From the NCBI RefSeq assembly GCF_014384805.1, contig NZ_JACRSS010000003.1, positions 1 to 64,000 on the forward strand: a DNA stretch of 64,000 bases, in the 5' to 3' direction. Positions 16,622-25,286 of the stretch are shown piece after piece. Both the position numbers and the translations under genes were made by a program. This stretch comes from Guopingia tenuis. GTDB taxonomy: Bacteria > Bacillota > Clostridia > Christensenellales > Christensenellaceae. Within the stretch, counting starts at the first letter, position 1, and each line of letters starts with the position of its first letter. The notes beneath the pieces were generated by a model that did not search any database, was not told the DNA's origin, and saw nothing but the letters and a program-made list of their open reading frames with translations.

Positions 16622-17530
16622 CTAAATCTCCCGCAGCCTGGATAAAATCTCTCGAAAATAGGCGGGCAGCGGCGCTTCAAATGTCATGCGCTCGCCCGTG
16701 CGCGGATGTGTCAGGGTGAGGCGATGGGCATGGAGCATCTGCCCCTGGGTGGGATAGGGGAACTTCTGTTTGGTATACACCGCGTCGCCCGCCACCGGAT
16801 GGCCGATATAAGCCATATGCACACGGATCTGGTGCGTGCGTCCGGTGGTCAGCCGGAGATGCAGCAGCGTATATTTTTCATATCGCGCCGCCACCTGAAA
16901 CAAGGTCACTGCCTCCCTGCCCCCAGGCACCACTGCCATCCGTTTGCGGTCGGTCTTATGCCGGGCGATGGGCGCATCCACACGCCCTTCCTCCTCCCGG
17001 AATCCGCCGAACACCAGGGCCGTATATTCCCGGCGCGCCGTCTTTTCCCGGATCTGTTCCGCCAGGGAAATATGGGCCGCGTCATTTTTGGCAATTACAA
17101 GCAGACCGGTGGTGTCCTTGTCCAGCCGATGCACAATGCCCGGCCGCAGAACGCCGTTAATGCCGGATAAGTCCTTCATATGGAACAGCAGGGCGTTGAC
17201 CAGCGTCCCGGTTTCGTTGCCCGGCGCCGGATGCACCACCATCCCCTTGGGCTTGTTGATGACGGCGATATCCCCATCTTCATAGACGATATCCAGCGGG
17301 ATATCCTCCGGCTTTGCCTCCAGCTCCCGGGGTTCCTCGGCGAAAAAGGTGATGATGCTGCCTTCCCGGGGCTTTTCCTTGGCCCGGGCTGGGCGGCCGT
17401 CCACCAAAACCTGGCCGTTTTCTATGCAGTTTTGAAAAAAAGAGCGGGAATGCTCGGGGAACACCTCGGATAGGTATTTATCCAGGCGCGCCGCCTCCGG
17501 TCCCGCTGTTACGCTTTTTTCTTCTCTCAT
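16622..17530 (-). CDS. RluD-family pseudouridine synthase
   Basis: The 302-residue protein combines an N-terminal S4 RNA-binding domain (about residues 15-75, RLDKYLSEVFPEHSRSFFQNCIENGQVLVDGRPA) with an RluA/RluD catalytic domain. The catalytic Asp sits in HRLDKDTTGLLVIAKN, and GRTHQIRVHMAYIGHPVAGD is the second family motif. In Bacillus the equivalent gene (ylyB) also follows lspA. It probably isomerises uridines in 23S rRNA; the exact position is not deducible. TAGGAAA precedes ATG 17530. Confidence 0.93.
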   Translation of the reverse strand: MREEKSVTAGPEAARLDKYLSEVFPEHSRSFFQNCIENGQVLVDGRPARAKEKPREGSIITFFAEEPRELEAKPEDIPLDIVYEDGDIAVINKPKGMVVHPAPGNETGTLVNALLFHMKDLSGINGVLRPGIVHRLDKDTTGLLVIAKNDAAHISLAEQIREKTARREYTALVFGGFREEEGRVDAPIARHKTDRKRMAVVPGGREAVTLFQVAARYEKYTLLHLRLTTGRTHQIRVHMAYIGHPVAGDAVYTKQKFPYPTQGQMLHAHRLTLTHPRTGERMTFEAPLPAYFREILSRLREI

Positions 17531-17534
17531 TTTC

Positions 17535-17756
17535 CTATTGGGGCATGCTGTCCCATTCTGCGTTCAGCTTCTCCAGCTTACGCGCCGTGTCCGCGATCCG
17601 CCGCGCCGTCCTCTCCTGCTTGGCTGCCAGCCGCGTCTGCTTGCGCTGCAGGCGGCTCAGGCGCTTCGCTATGCGTATCCTCTGCTTTCCCAGCCGCACC
17701 CGCCGCTTCTCCTCCTTGGTCGGCGGCACCGGATATTTGCCCATCTCGTTCTCCAT
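17535..17756 (-). CDS. Small basic predicted coiled-coil protein
   Basis: A 73-residue frame (MENEMGKYPVPPTKEEKRR, then long Arg/Lys/Gln-rich helix to AEWDSMPQ) lies between lspA and the RluD-family gene. It has AGGGGAG about 10 nt before its ATG and starts in the last part of lspA. The lspA frame continues for 179 nt through it in another frame. The protein is strongly basic and predicted helical, which might mean RNA or ribosome binding, but I recognise no family. Either this ORF or the odd lspA tail is probably the selected frame; both could be real. Confidence 0.5.
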   Translation of the reverse strand: MENEMGKYPVPPTKEEKRRVRLGKQRIRIAKRLSRLQRKQTRLAAKQERTARRIADTARKLEKLNAEWDSMPQ

Positions 17757-18222
17757 CTGCGCTCAACTCCCCTTTTCCTTTTTTTCTTTCGCCGAAGATA
17801 ATGGCGATCAGCAGGCATATGGTCCCCACCGTTGCGCATATATCCGCCACGTTAAACACGGCAAAGTGCATGAATTCCAGATTGATGAAATCCACCACAT
17901 AGCCGAGAAAAACCCGGTCGATCAGGTTCCCCAGCCCTCCGGCGATGATCAGGGCCAGCCCGACCCGGCCAAATTTTGAAAGCTCTTTGCGGAATTTCAC
18001 CAGCACGAAGCAGAGCACAACCATGGCCAGCGCGGAAACCACCGTCAGCACCAGCGTGCTTTTCCCCAGCACGCCGAAGGCCGCACCCGTGTTTTCCACA
18101 TAGGTGAACCCAAACACCCCCGGCCACACCGCCATAGAGCTTTGATACATGGCGTCCACGACCCACAGCTTGCTCAGCTGATCCAAAAGGACGCCCAAGA
18201 AAACCACAATACATTCCAGCAT
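17578..18222 (-). CDS. lspA: Lipoprotein signal peptidase LspA with unusual C-terminal extension
   Basis: LspA is the membrane aspartyl protease that removes signal peptides from prolipoproteins. Residues 1-150 match the whole family: four hydrophobic segments, ENTGAAFG, the catalytic Asp102 in GNLIDR and Asp127 in FNVADI. Members usually end near residue 150-165, but this frame runs to 214 with a tail rich in Gly, Ala, Glu and Asp (AADQGGEAAGAAGKAED and similar). That tail overlaps the small basic ORF. GGGAG precedes ATG 18222, 12 nt after prfB. A lipoprotein substrate is encoded at 50.2-50.9 kb. Confidence 0.9.
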   Translation of the reverse strand: MLECIVVFLGVLLDQLSKLWVVDAMYQSSMAVWPGVFGFTYVENTGAAFGVLGKSTLVLTVVSALAMVVLCFVLVKFRKELSKFGRVGLALIIAGGLGNLIDRVFLGYVVDFINLEFMHFAVFNVADICATVGTICLLIAIIFGERKKGKGELSADGERDGQISGAADQGGEAAGAAGKAEDTHSEAPEPPAAQADAAGSQAGEDGAADRGHGA

Positions 18223-18234
18223 AGCCCGCTCCCT

Positions 18235-19336
18235 TTAGCTCATGATGAGATAGGCGTTGATAAAGGCGTCGATCTCTCCATCCATCACCGCCGTGATATT
18301 TCCGGTTTCCACACCCGTGCGGTGGTCCTTCACCATGGTATAGGGATGGAACACATAGGAGCGGATCTGGCTGCCCCATTCGATCTTTTTCATCTCGCCC
18401 TTCAGGCTCTGGAGCTGCTCCATCTTTTCGCTTTCCCGCTTTTCAATGAGCTTGGCCCGCAGCATGTTCATGCAGGTTTCCCGGTTTTGCACCTGGGACC
18501 GCTCGTTCTGGCAGGAAACCACGATGCCCGTCGGGATATGCGTCAGGCGCACCGCCGAAGACGTCTTGTTGACATGCTGCCCGCCGGCCCCCGAAGAACG
18601 GAACACGTCCATCTTGATCTCGTCGGCCGGGATCTCGATGTCCCCGTCGTCGTTATCCAGCTGAGGCATGACGTCCACGGACGCAAAGGATGTGTGCCGC
18701 CGGGCCGACGAATCAAAGGGAGAGATGCGCACCAATCGGTGCACGCCCTTTTCCGCGCGGAGATATCCATAGGCATTGAGTCCGTCGATGAGCATAGTCA
18801 CGCTCTTGATGCCCGCTTCCTCGCCGTCGAGATAATCGAGAACCGTGCAGGAAAAGCCATGCTTTTCCGCCCAGTGCATATACATCCGATAGAGCATGGA
18901 GTTCCAGTCCTGGGCTTCCGTCCCGCCCGCCCCGGCATGCAGAGAAATGATGGCGCTGTGACTGTCGTATTCCCCCTTCAAAAGGGCCTCCAGGCGGAAC
19001 TGCTCCGCCATCTGGCAGACTTCTTCCACAGCCTCGCGGATCTCGCCCTCCAGGCTGTCGTCCTCCTCCTCTTCGGCCATCTCCATCAGGGTTTCCGCAT
19101 CCTCTGCGGCCTGCTTGAGTTTATGATATGCCGAGAGCTTGGCCTCCACCGGCTTGCTCTTTTTCGTTATTTTATTGGCCTCGTCCACGTCGTCCCAGAA
19201 GTCCGGCGCTTCCATCTGCTTTTTATATCCCTCCAGCTCCGCTTCCAAAGAAGCGACGTCAAAGGGACTCACCTGCCTCTTTCAGCATTTTTTCGGCGTC
19301 TGCCAATTTGCTTTTGTATTCGTCCAAAAGTATCAT
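18235..19336 (-). CDS. prfB: Peptide chain release factor 2 with programmed +1 frameshift
   Basis: RF2 releases polypeptides at UGA and UAA. The gene starts at ATG 19336 (GGGGTGA upstream); after 25 codons it meets an in-frame TGA (19261-19259) in the classical slippery context CTT TGA C. Skipping T19261 gives GAC and continues to 18235, for a 366-residue protein. A purine-rich GAGGCAGGTGAG just before the site can act as the internal Shine-Dalgarno. The body has the RF2 SPF anticodon-mimic (ISPFDSSARRHTSF) and the catalytic GGQ (SGAGGQHVNKTSS). UGA decoding by RF2 itself thus sets its level. It is cotranscribed with lspA. Confidence 0.95.
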
Positions 19337-19429
19337 GCGAAAGTTCACCCCATTCTGTTTGATATTTTTTCCGCCGCAGCGTGCCGCGGCAGTTTTTTTG
19401 CTTTTTTTCAGATTGTCCGCTCTTTGCGG

Positions 19430-20401
19430 CTATGCCCCGCGGATCTCATCGATGAGCCGGAGGGCGGCAATGGCTTCGGGAAGTGTCGTTCCCCGGCAGG
19501 CATCCGTCTCGCCTTCCAGATAGTGCCGGATGAAATCCTCCACTTCGTTTTTATACAGATTTTCCTCCGGGTATTCGATGGTTCTTTTCCCATCGCCCGT
19601 CGTCACGTCCATCCGCCGGATACACTTCTCCGACATCCCGCCGAAAATCTCTATGCAGCCCTTTGTCCCATAGAGCAGCAGATGGTTTCCCTGGCTGGGC
19701 AGGGTATGGGAGGAATGAACGGCGATATCTTTATCGCCATATAAGAGAAGCATGGTTTCGTTGCCAAAGGACTCTTTGAATCCGTCCAGCCGGCTGACTC
19801 CAATGGCCCGCTCCGGCTCCCCAAACAGCCCCAATATGAAATCCACCACATGGATCCCATTGTCTGAGAAGGTTCCTCCCCCGCCCAGCTCCTTGTTCAG
19901 CTTCCATGCCGAGGAAGGCGCCTCGGGGTTGATGGCAAAGCCCCATTGCCCCCAGCCGCTGGCGACGGTTCCGATCTCGCCCGATGCAATAATTTTCTTT
20001 ATATCCGAAAATGCCTGTTGATGGCGCAGATGATGGGCCACCATGAAGGGCCGGCCCCCGGCCGCCAAAAGCTCTCCGATTTCCATCCCTTCGGCATGGT
20101 TTCTGGCCAGCGGCTTTTCGCAGATAATGGGAGCGTCCGTTTTCGCGCACTTTTCTATCATTTCCTTATGCAGGAAGGGAGGGTTTGCGATATAGATCAG
20201 GTCGTATTCCTCTTTTTCCAGCATTTCTCCCGCATCCAGATAATATCGGCCGATACCGTATTCCCCGCAGGTCTTTTTCAGCTTTTCTTCATTTCTCCCC
20301 TGGATGGCCGTCACTTCGCAGATTTCCGAATCCCGGAGCGCCGGAATCGTCCGCTTATAGGCGCTGCCCGTCGCTCCAATGATAATCATTTTCTTCTTCA
20401 T
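19430..20401 (-). CDS. Gfo/Idh/MocA-family oxidoreductase
   Basis: The 323-residue protein has the N-terminal Rossmann fold (MIIIGATGSAYKRTIPALRD), the family motif ICEKPLARN (EKP) and a C-terminal alpha/beta domain with GGGTFSDNGIHVVDFILGLFG. Members are NAD(P)-dependent dehydrogenases acting on sugars, inositols or related polyols. ATG 20401 is supported by a GGGGGAAAGGGA stretch. It lies 64 nt after secA on the same strand and interrupts the secA-prfB adjacency usual in Firmicutes. Substrate unknown; no sugar pathway genes are near. Confidence 0.85.
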   Translation of the reverse strand: MKKKMIIIGATGSAYKRTIPALRDSEICEVTAIQGRNEEKLKKTCGEYGIGRYYLDAGEMLEKEEYDLIYIANPPFLHKEMIEKCAKTDAPIICEKPLARNHAEGMEIGELLAAGGRPFMVAHHLRHQQAFSDIKKIIASGEIGTVASGWGQWGFAINPEAPSSAWKLNKELGGGGTFSDNGIHVVDFILGLFGEPERAIGVSRLDGFKESFGNETMLLLYGDKDIAVHSSHTLPSQGNHLLLYGTKGCIEIFGGMSEKCIRRMDVTTGDGKRTIEYPEENLYKNEVEDFIRHYLEGETDACRGTTLPEAIAALRLIDEIRGA

Positions 20402-20465
20402 ATGAATTCCCTTTCCCCCATTTCCGGGCCGGCCCGGCAGGCCTATTTTTCTGTCTGCCTCTTTC

Positions 20466-23150
20466 TCAGGCCTGTCTGCCGCAGCAGTTTTTATATTTCT
20501 TCCCGCTGCCGCAGGGGCAGGGATCATTGCGGCCCACCTTTTTCTCCTTGCGGACCACAGTCTTGGTCTTGCTGGCGCCGTCCTCGCCGCCCCGGCCCTC
20601 TTCCAGCGGCTTCATGGTCTGCTGCCGCTCCATGGGGCTGGTAACTTTGATGCGGAACAGCATCTGAACGGTATCATGCTCGATGGACTGGATCATGGCG
20701 TCGAACATATCATAGCTTTCCTGCCGGAATGCCACCACAGGATCCGTCTGGCCATAGGCTCGAAGGCCGATGCCCTGGCGGAGCTGATCCATAGCGTCGA
20801 TATGGTCCATCCATTTGGAATCCACCATCCGCAGCAGAACCACCCGCTCGGCTTCCCGCATGCTGACGCCGTCCGCCTCGATCTCCTTTTCCTTTTCGTC
20901 ATAGGCCGCCATGGCCTGGTCAAGGATCATCTGCCGCGCCTTTTTGGCGTCCAGCTTGCCCAGCTCCACTCCTTCAAAGAGGGGAATGCGCCCCTCGGGA
21001 ATGAGATCGCAGATGGCAGCCTTGAAACCCTCCAGCTCCCATTCCTCAGGATACATATTGGCCGGGCAATGCTGGTCAAGAATTGTCGTGACCGCCGTCT
21101 CTATCATACCCCGGATGCTCTCTTTTAAGTCGTCACCCAGAAGAACCCGCCGCCGCTGGCCGTAAATGACCTCCCGCTGCTTGTTCATGACGTCGTCGTA
21201 TTTCAAAACATGGCTGCGCATTTCAAAATTCCGCTCCTCAATGCGCTTCTGAGCACGCTCGATCTGCTTGGTAAGCATGCCATATTCCAGCGGCAGGTCT
21301 TCTCCTCCCGCCAGCTTTTCAATAAAGCCCCGGATGCGCTCGCCGCCAAACAGGCGCATGAGATCGTCCTCTAGGGCGATATAGAACCGGGATACACCCG
21401 GGTCGCCCTGCCGTCCGCTCCGGCCGCGGAGCTGGTTGTCGATGCGGCGACTCTCGTGCCGCTCGGTGCCGATGATATAAAGGCCGCCTGTCGCCACCAC
21501 CTTTTCGTGTTCGGCGTCCGTAACCGCCTTATATTTCTCATAAAGCTCCTGATAGACCCGCCGGGCTTCCAGGATCTCCGCATCGCCGGTTTCCGCATGG
21601 CCGTCCGCCTCAAAAATCAGCGCTTCGGCATAGCCCAGCTTGCTCATCTCGTTTTTCGCCAGATAATCCGGATTGCCGCCCAGAAGGATATCCGTTCCGC
21701 GCCCGGCCATATTGGTGGCAATGGTGACAGCCCCCAGCTTTCCGGCCTGGGCAATGATCTGGGCTTCCTTCTCGTGGTGCTTGGCGTTCAAGACCTCGTG
21801 CTTGATGCCCCGCTTCTTGAGCATGCGGCTCAGGATTTCACTGTTCTCTACGGATACCGTGCCCACCAGCACCGGCTGGCCCTTGGCATGCACTTCGCAG
21901 ATTTCGTCGATGACGGCGTTGAATTTATCCCGCACGGTGGGATGAATCTTGTCGTTCAAATCCTCGCGGATCATGGGCTTATTGGTGGGCACCTGCACAA
22001 CCGCCAGGTCATAGATCGTCCGGAACTCATTTTCCTCGGTCTTGGCGGTGCCCGTCATGCCCGCCAGCTTGTGATACATCCGGAAGAAATTCTGGAAGGT
22101 GATGGTGGCCAGCGTCTTACTTTCCCGCTCCACCTTCACGCCCTCTTTGGCTTCAATGGCCTGATGGAGGCCGTCGGAATAGCGCCGCCCAATCATCAGC
22201 CGGCCGGTGAATTCATCCACGATAATAACCTGCCCATCCTGGACGACATAATCCGTGTCCCGCTTCATCAGGTAGTTGGCCCGGAGCGCTTGGTTGACGT
22301 GATGGTTATATTCCGTGTTCTCCACGTCGCTGAAGTTTTCCACATGGAAAAACTCCTCCGCTTTTTTCACACCCTCTTCCGTCAGGTTGATGGTCTTCTG
22401 CTTTTCATCCAGCACAAAGTCCTCTTCCTTTTTCAATCGGCGAACAAAGCGGTCGGCAATTTCATAAAGCTCGGTTCCCTTGTCTCCCGCGCCGGAAATG
22501 ATGAGAGGAGTGCGGGCTTCGTCGATGAGGATCGAGTCGACTTCGTCGACGATGGCATAGTTCAGTTCCCGCTGCACCATGTTTTCCTTATAGACCACCA
22601 TATTATCCCGCAGGTAGTCAAATCCCAGCTCATTGTTGGTTGCATAGAGAATATCCGCGGCATATGCCGCCTTTTTCTCCTCGGGCGTCATATCCCGGAT
22701 CACCAGGCCCACGCTGTAGCCCAGGAATTTATAGAGCTTCCCCATCCATTCGCTGTCGCGCTTGGCCAGATAGTCGTTGACAGTCACGATATGCACGCCT
22801 TTTCCGGGAATGGCGTTCAGGCAGGCCGCCAGCGTCGCCACCAGCGTCTTGCCCTCGCCGGTTTTCATCTCGGCGATATCCCCATAATGGAGGATGGCGC
22901 CGCCCACCAGCTGCACATAATAGTGCTCCAGCCCCAGAACCCGGCGGCTGGCCTCCCGAACCTGGGCAAATACCTCCGGCAGGAGCTCCTCCAGGCTCTC
23001 CCCCTTTTGGAAGCGTTCCCGGTATTCCTGGGTTTTTCCCGCCAGTTCGCTGTCGCTCATGGCCTGGAAACCCGGCCGAAGCTTTTCAGCAGCATCCGCC
23101 TGCTTTTTGGCCCGTTTTAGAAATTTATCCTCAAATTTGAACAATCCCAT
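20466..23150 (-). CDS. secA: Protein translocase ATPase SecA
   Basis: SecA drives preproteins through SecYEG with ATP. The 894-residue protein has the Walker A loop MKTGEGKT, the DEVDSILIDEARTPLIISG Walker B region, motif segments GMTGTAKTEENEF and GRGTDILLGGNP, RRIDNQLRGRSGRQGDPG, and a C-terminal zinc-binding SEC-C tail (GRNDPCPCGSGKKYKNCC). ATG 23150 gives the family N-terminus MGLFKFEDKF; the longer upstream frame is not SecA-like. The Shine-Dalgarno is weak (AGGTAGAG). It follows hpf at a distance of about 0.6 kb and has its own promoter. Confidence 0.97.
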   Translation of the reverse strand: MGLFKFEDKFLKRAKKQADAAEKLRPGFQAMSDSELAGKTQEYRERFQKGESLEELLPEVFAQVREASRRVLGLEHYYVQLVGGAILHYGDIAEMKTGEGKTLVATLAACLNAIPGKGVHIVTVNDYLAKRDSEWMGKLYKFLGYSVGLVIRDMTPEEKKAAYAADILYATNNELGFDYLRDNMVVYKENMVQRELNYAIVDEVDSILIDEARTPLIISGAGDKGTELYEIADRFVRRLKKEEDFVLDEKQKTINLTEEGVKKAEEFFHVENFSDVENTEYNHHVNQALRANYLMKRDTDYVVQDGQVIIVDEFTGRLMIGRRYSDGLHQAIEAKEGVKVERESKTLATITFQNFFRMYHKLAGMTGTAKTEENEFRTIYDLAVVQVPTNKPMIREDLNDKIHPTVRDKFNAVIDEICEVHAKGQPVLVGTVSVENSEILSRMLKKRGIKHEVLNAKHHEKEAQIIAQAGKLGAVTIATNMAGRGTDILLGGNPDYLAKNEMSKLGYAEALIFEADGHAETGDAEILEARRVYQELYEKYKAVTDAEHEKVVATGGLYIIGTERHESRRIDNQLRGRSGRQGDPGVSRFYIALEDDLMRLFGGERIRGFIEKLAGGEDLPLEYGMLTKQIERAQKRIEERNFEMRSHVLKYDDVMNKQREVIYGQRRRVLLGDDLKESIRGMIETAVTTILDQHCPANMYPEEWELEGFKAAICDLIPEGRIPLFEGVELGKLDAKKARQMILDQAMAAYDEKEKEIEADGVSMREAERVVLLRMVDSKWMDHIDAMDQLRQGIGLRAYGQTDPVVAFRQESYDMFDAMIQSIEHDTVQMLFRIKVTSPMERQQTMKPLEEGRGGEDGASKTKTVVRKEKKVGRNDPCPCGSGKKYKNCCGRQA

Positions 23151-23211
23151 GTGTCGTACTCTACCTGTCTGCCCGGCATCGCCGGACACCTCTCCCAATA
23201 TAGTCGGTTTT

Positions 23212-23240
23212 ATTGTACCATCTTTTGGGTCCGGTTTCAA
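23212..23240 (-). promoter_or_regulatory. Sigma-A promoter of secA
   Basis: TTGAAA (23240-23235), a 17-nt spacer and TACAAT (23217-23212) on the minus strand. The leader then holds a small CCGGCGATGCCGG hairpin before the secA ATG. Confidence 0.75.
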
Positions 23241-23327
23241 TCGCCCTTCCCAGCAAAAAGCAAATATGCGGTAAAACTTCCCTTTTTCTCCTTTATTTTC
23301 AAAAATGCGCCTGCTTTGTCATGAAGC

Positions 23328-23406
23328 GCGGCAGGCGGACAGGGTATGCCCTGTCCAACTCATAATTTTGCATATTCCTTACAGGCACATGGCATAGGCC
23401 TGCCGC
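23328..23406. repeat. Two-stem dyad in the hpf-secA gap
   Basis: GCGGCAGGC (23328-23336) is perfectly complementary to GCCTGCCGC (23398-23406). Directly adjoining it, GGACAGGG (23337-23344) pairs with CCCTGTCC (23349-23356). The outer 9-bp stem and inner 8-bp stem could stack, leaving a 41-nt single-stranded side. Neither strand has a T-run after it, so it is not a terminator. The rest of 23241-23686 shows no secure gene. Confidence 0.5.
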
Positions 23407-23686
23407 CTTGCAAGGACAGTGCTGCAGAAAAATTCTGCGGGCTTTCCGCACCCATCAAGATGCTCCCCCTGAAATGTGCGGAACCTGCCGGATATGCGCG
23501 GTCCGCCGGCGCCGCTGCAATATAATTATCTGCTTTTCCCGGAAATGTAGGCCGCTCCGCTTCCTGTCGTTTTTCCTGCCGCAGCTGCCAAATCCGGAAT
23601 CCACCTGCCTTTTTCCGAGAACAGCCGCGCTCTGCCGTCCGCCGATCAAATTTCCTTCCTCCTCCTTAAGACGGCCGGCAGGACGC

Positions 23687-23713
23687 AAAAAAATCCGGCG
23701 TTTCCGCCGGATT
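23687..23713 (-). terminator. Terminator of hpf
   Basis: AATCCGGCG and CGCCGGATT pair around a 4-nt loop and are followed by Ts on the minus strand. Confidence 0.9.
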
Positions 23714-23721
23714 CTGTATTC

Positions 23722-24258
23722 TTATTCATATTCAGGCTCGATCAGCCCCAAATCCCCGTCTTTTCTGCGGTATAAAACGTTTACCTCCTGGGTATCTGCA
23801 TCCACATAGACGAAGAAGCTATGCCCCAAAAGCTCCATCTGCATTTCCGCCTCCTCCAGACTCATGGGTTTGACGGCGAACTTTTTGCGGCGAACCAGCC
23901 GGGCTTCCGGCTCGGCCTCGTCCTCTTCTTCATAAAAAACGGGCTCAGCATAGTCATAAGCCTTTTCATGCAGGCGTTTTTCCAGTTTGGTGCGGTGCCG
24001 CCGGATCTGCCGTTCCAGCTTTTTCAGCGACGCATCGATGGAGTTATACATATCCCCCGAGACTTCCTCCGTCCGGAGGAGAACCCCGTCGAAGGGGACG
24101 GTCACCTCACAGATGTGCCGGCTCTTTTCAATGGAAAGAGTGACAAACACCTCGGTATCCTTTTTGAAATACCTTTCCAGCTTGGATGCCTTCTTTGTAA
24201 CGATGCCCTGCAGGTATTCGGAGACCTCCATACCTTTTCCTGTAACACTCAGACGCAT
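23722..24258 (-). CDS. hpf: Ribosome hibernation promoting factor, long form (RaiA/HPF)
   Basis: HPF binds the 30S subunit in stationary phase, and the long form dimerises ribosomes into inactive 100S particles. The 178-residue protein has the N-terminal RaiA domain (MRLSVTGKGMEVSEYLQGIVTKKASKLERYF, then SIDASLKKLERQIRRHRTK) and the C-terminal dimerisation domain (VRRKKFAVKPMSLEEAEMQ, ending VNVLYRRKDGDLGLIEP). ATG 24258 follows AAAGGGGG. It precedes secA and prfB as in Bacillus. The structured RNA at about 28 kb and comFC at 30.3 kb lie on its upstream side on the same strand. Confidence 0.95.
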   Translation of the reverse strand: MRLSVTGKGMEVSEYLQGIVTKKASKLERYFKKDTEVFVTLSIEKSRHICEVTVPFDGVLLRTEEVSGDMYNSIDASLKKLERQIRRHRTKLEKRLHEKAYDYAEPVFYEEEDEAEPEARLVRRKKFAVKPMSLEEAEMQMELLGHSFFVYVDADTQEVNVLYRRKDGDLGLIEPEYE

Positions 24259-24466
24259 TTTTGTGCCCCCTTTCATATTGCGCGTTTGTTTCGCGCCCCG
24301 CGCACGGAAGCCTTGTCCGGCGCAGGCTTTTTCTATGATCATAGTATTCCACATTCCCGGCCCAATATCCTTTTTTCCCTGCGGCATTTCAAAAAATCCG
24401 CGGGGGAAATTTACATTCTCCTAACAAATATTTTTCCAGCTGTTGGATTGGCAAAATCGTTTTTTG

Positions 24467-24496
24467 TTTACATAACATATAAGGATATGGTAAAAT
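24467..24496 (+). promoter_or_regulatory. Promoter of the BAX-inhibitor-1 gene
   Basis: TTTACA (24467-24472), an 18-nt spacer and TAAAAT (24491-24496). Confidence 0.65.
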
Positions 24497-24532
24497 AATA
24501 ACAATTGAGAAACTTGCAAGGAGGCATTTTCC

Positions 24533-25246
24533 ATGATCGACAATAACAGCGTATATACCACCGGCGAAGCCGCTGCCCAACAGGAATCCCTCGGCCGGTA
24601 TACAGCAAAAACCTATCTCTGGATGTTTGCGGGGCTGGGAGTTACCTTCCTGGTCGCTGTTGCCCTCGCAGCCACCGGCCTCATGGAGCGGCTGGTTCTC
24701 ACGGCGCCGGGCGTCATGTGGGGTGTCATTATCGCGGAGCTGGTGGTGGTTATCGTCCTTTCCGCGCGGCTCAAAAAGATCTCCGTCGGCGGAGCGACCG
24801 CCATGTTCTTTCTCTATGCCGCTCTCACGGGCTTTACTTTCGCCCTGATTTTCCTCACCTATGAAGTCACCTCGGCCATCGCGATTTTCGGCGTCACGGC
24901 GTTGGTTTTTGGCATCATGGGCGCCTGGGGTTATCTCACCAAGCAGGATCTTTCGGGCTGGGGCAAGGTGCTTCTTTTCGGCCTGATCGGGCTGCTGCTG
25001 GTGACCATCGTGAATCTCTTCATGAACAACAGCACCATGGAAATCATCCTCAGCTATGTGGGCGTCATCCTCTTCCTGGCTTACACCGCCTATGACACCC
25101 AGAAAATCAAGGCCTATTATTTCTCCTTCCAGGGAGATACGGCGATGCTCAAGAAGGCTTCGATTATTTCGGCTTTGCAGCTGTATCTGGATTTCATCAA
25201 CATCTTCCTCTATCTGCTGCGCTTATTCGGCAGCCGGAAAAACTAA
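24533..25246 (+). CDS. BAX inhibitor-1 / YccA-YbhL family membrane protein
   Basis: The 237-residue protein has a short polar N-terminus followed by seven hydrophobic segments and the family features: RYTAKTYLWMFAGLGVTF at the first segment, YEVTSAIAIFGVTALVFGIMG in the middle, and AYDTQKIKAYYF with ALQLYLDFINIFLYLLRLFG at the end. Family members act as pH-sensitive calcium leak channels or membrane-protease partners; the bacterial role is poorly defined. AGGAGG precedes ATG 24533. It is monocistronic with its own promoter and terminator, divergent from hpf. Confidence 0.92.
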   Translation: MIDNNSVYTTGEAAAQQESLGRYTAKTYLWMFAGLGVTFLVAVALAATGLMERLVLTAPGVMWGVIIAELVVVIVLSARLKKISVGGATAMFFLYAALTGFTFALIFLTYEVTSAIAIFGVTALVFGIMGAWGYLTKQDLSGWGKVLLFGLIGLLLVTIVNLFMNNSTMEIILSYVGVILFLAYTAYDTQKIKAYYFSFQGDTAMLKKASIISALQLYLDFINIFLYLLRLFGSRKN

Positions 25247-25258
25247 ACGAAATTTGAA

Positions 25259-25286
25259 GGAACCGGCAGGCGCCGGTTCCTTTTTT
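25259..25286 (+). terminator. Terminator of the BAX-inhibitor-1 gene
   Basis: GGAACCGGC and GCCGGTTCC pair around a 4-nt loop, then six Ts. Confidence 0.9.

Noticed and set aside
19366..19400. Plus-strand terminator-like GCCGC...GCGGC with T-run between prfB and the oxidoreductase gene
   Set aside because: The T-run is on the strand without a gene; stem is only 5 bp. On the coding (minus) strand it is followed by As.
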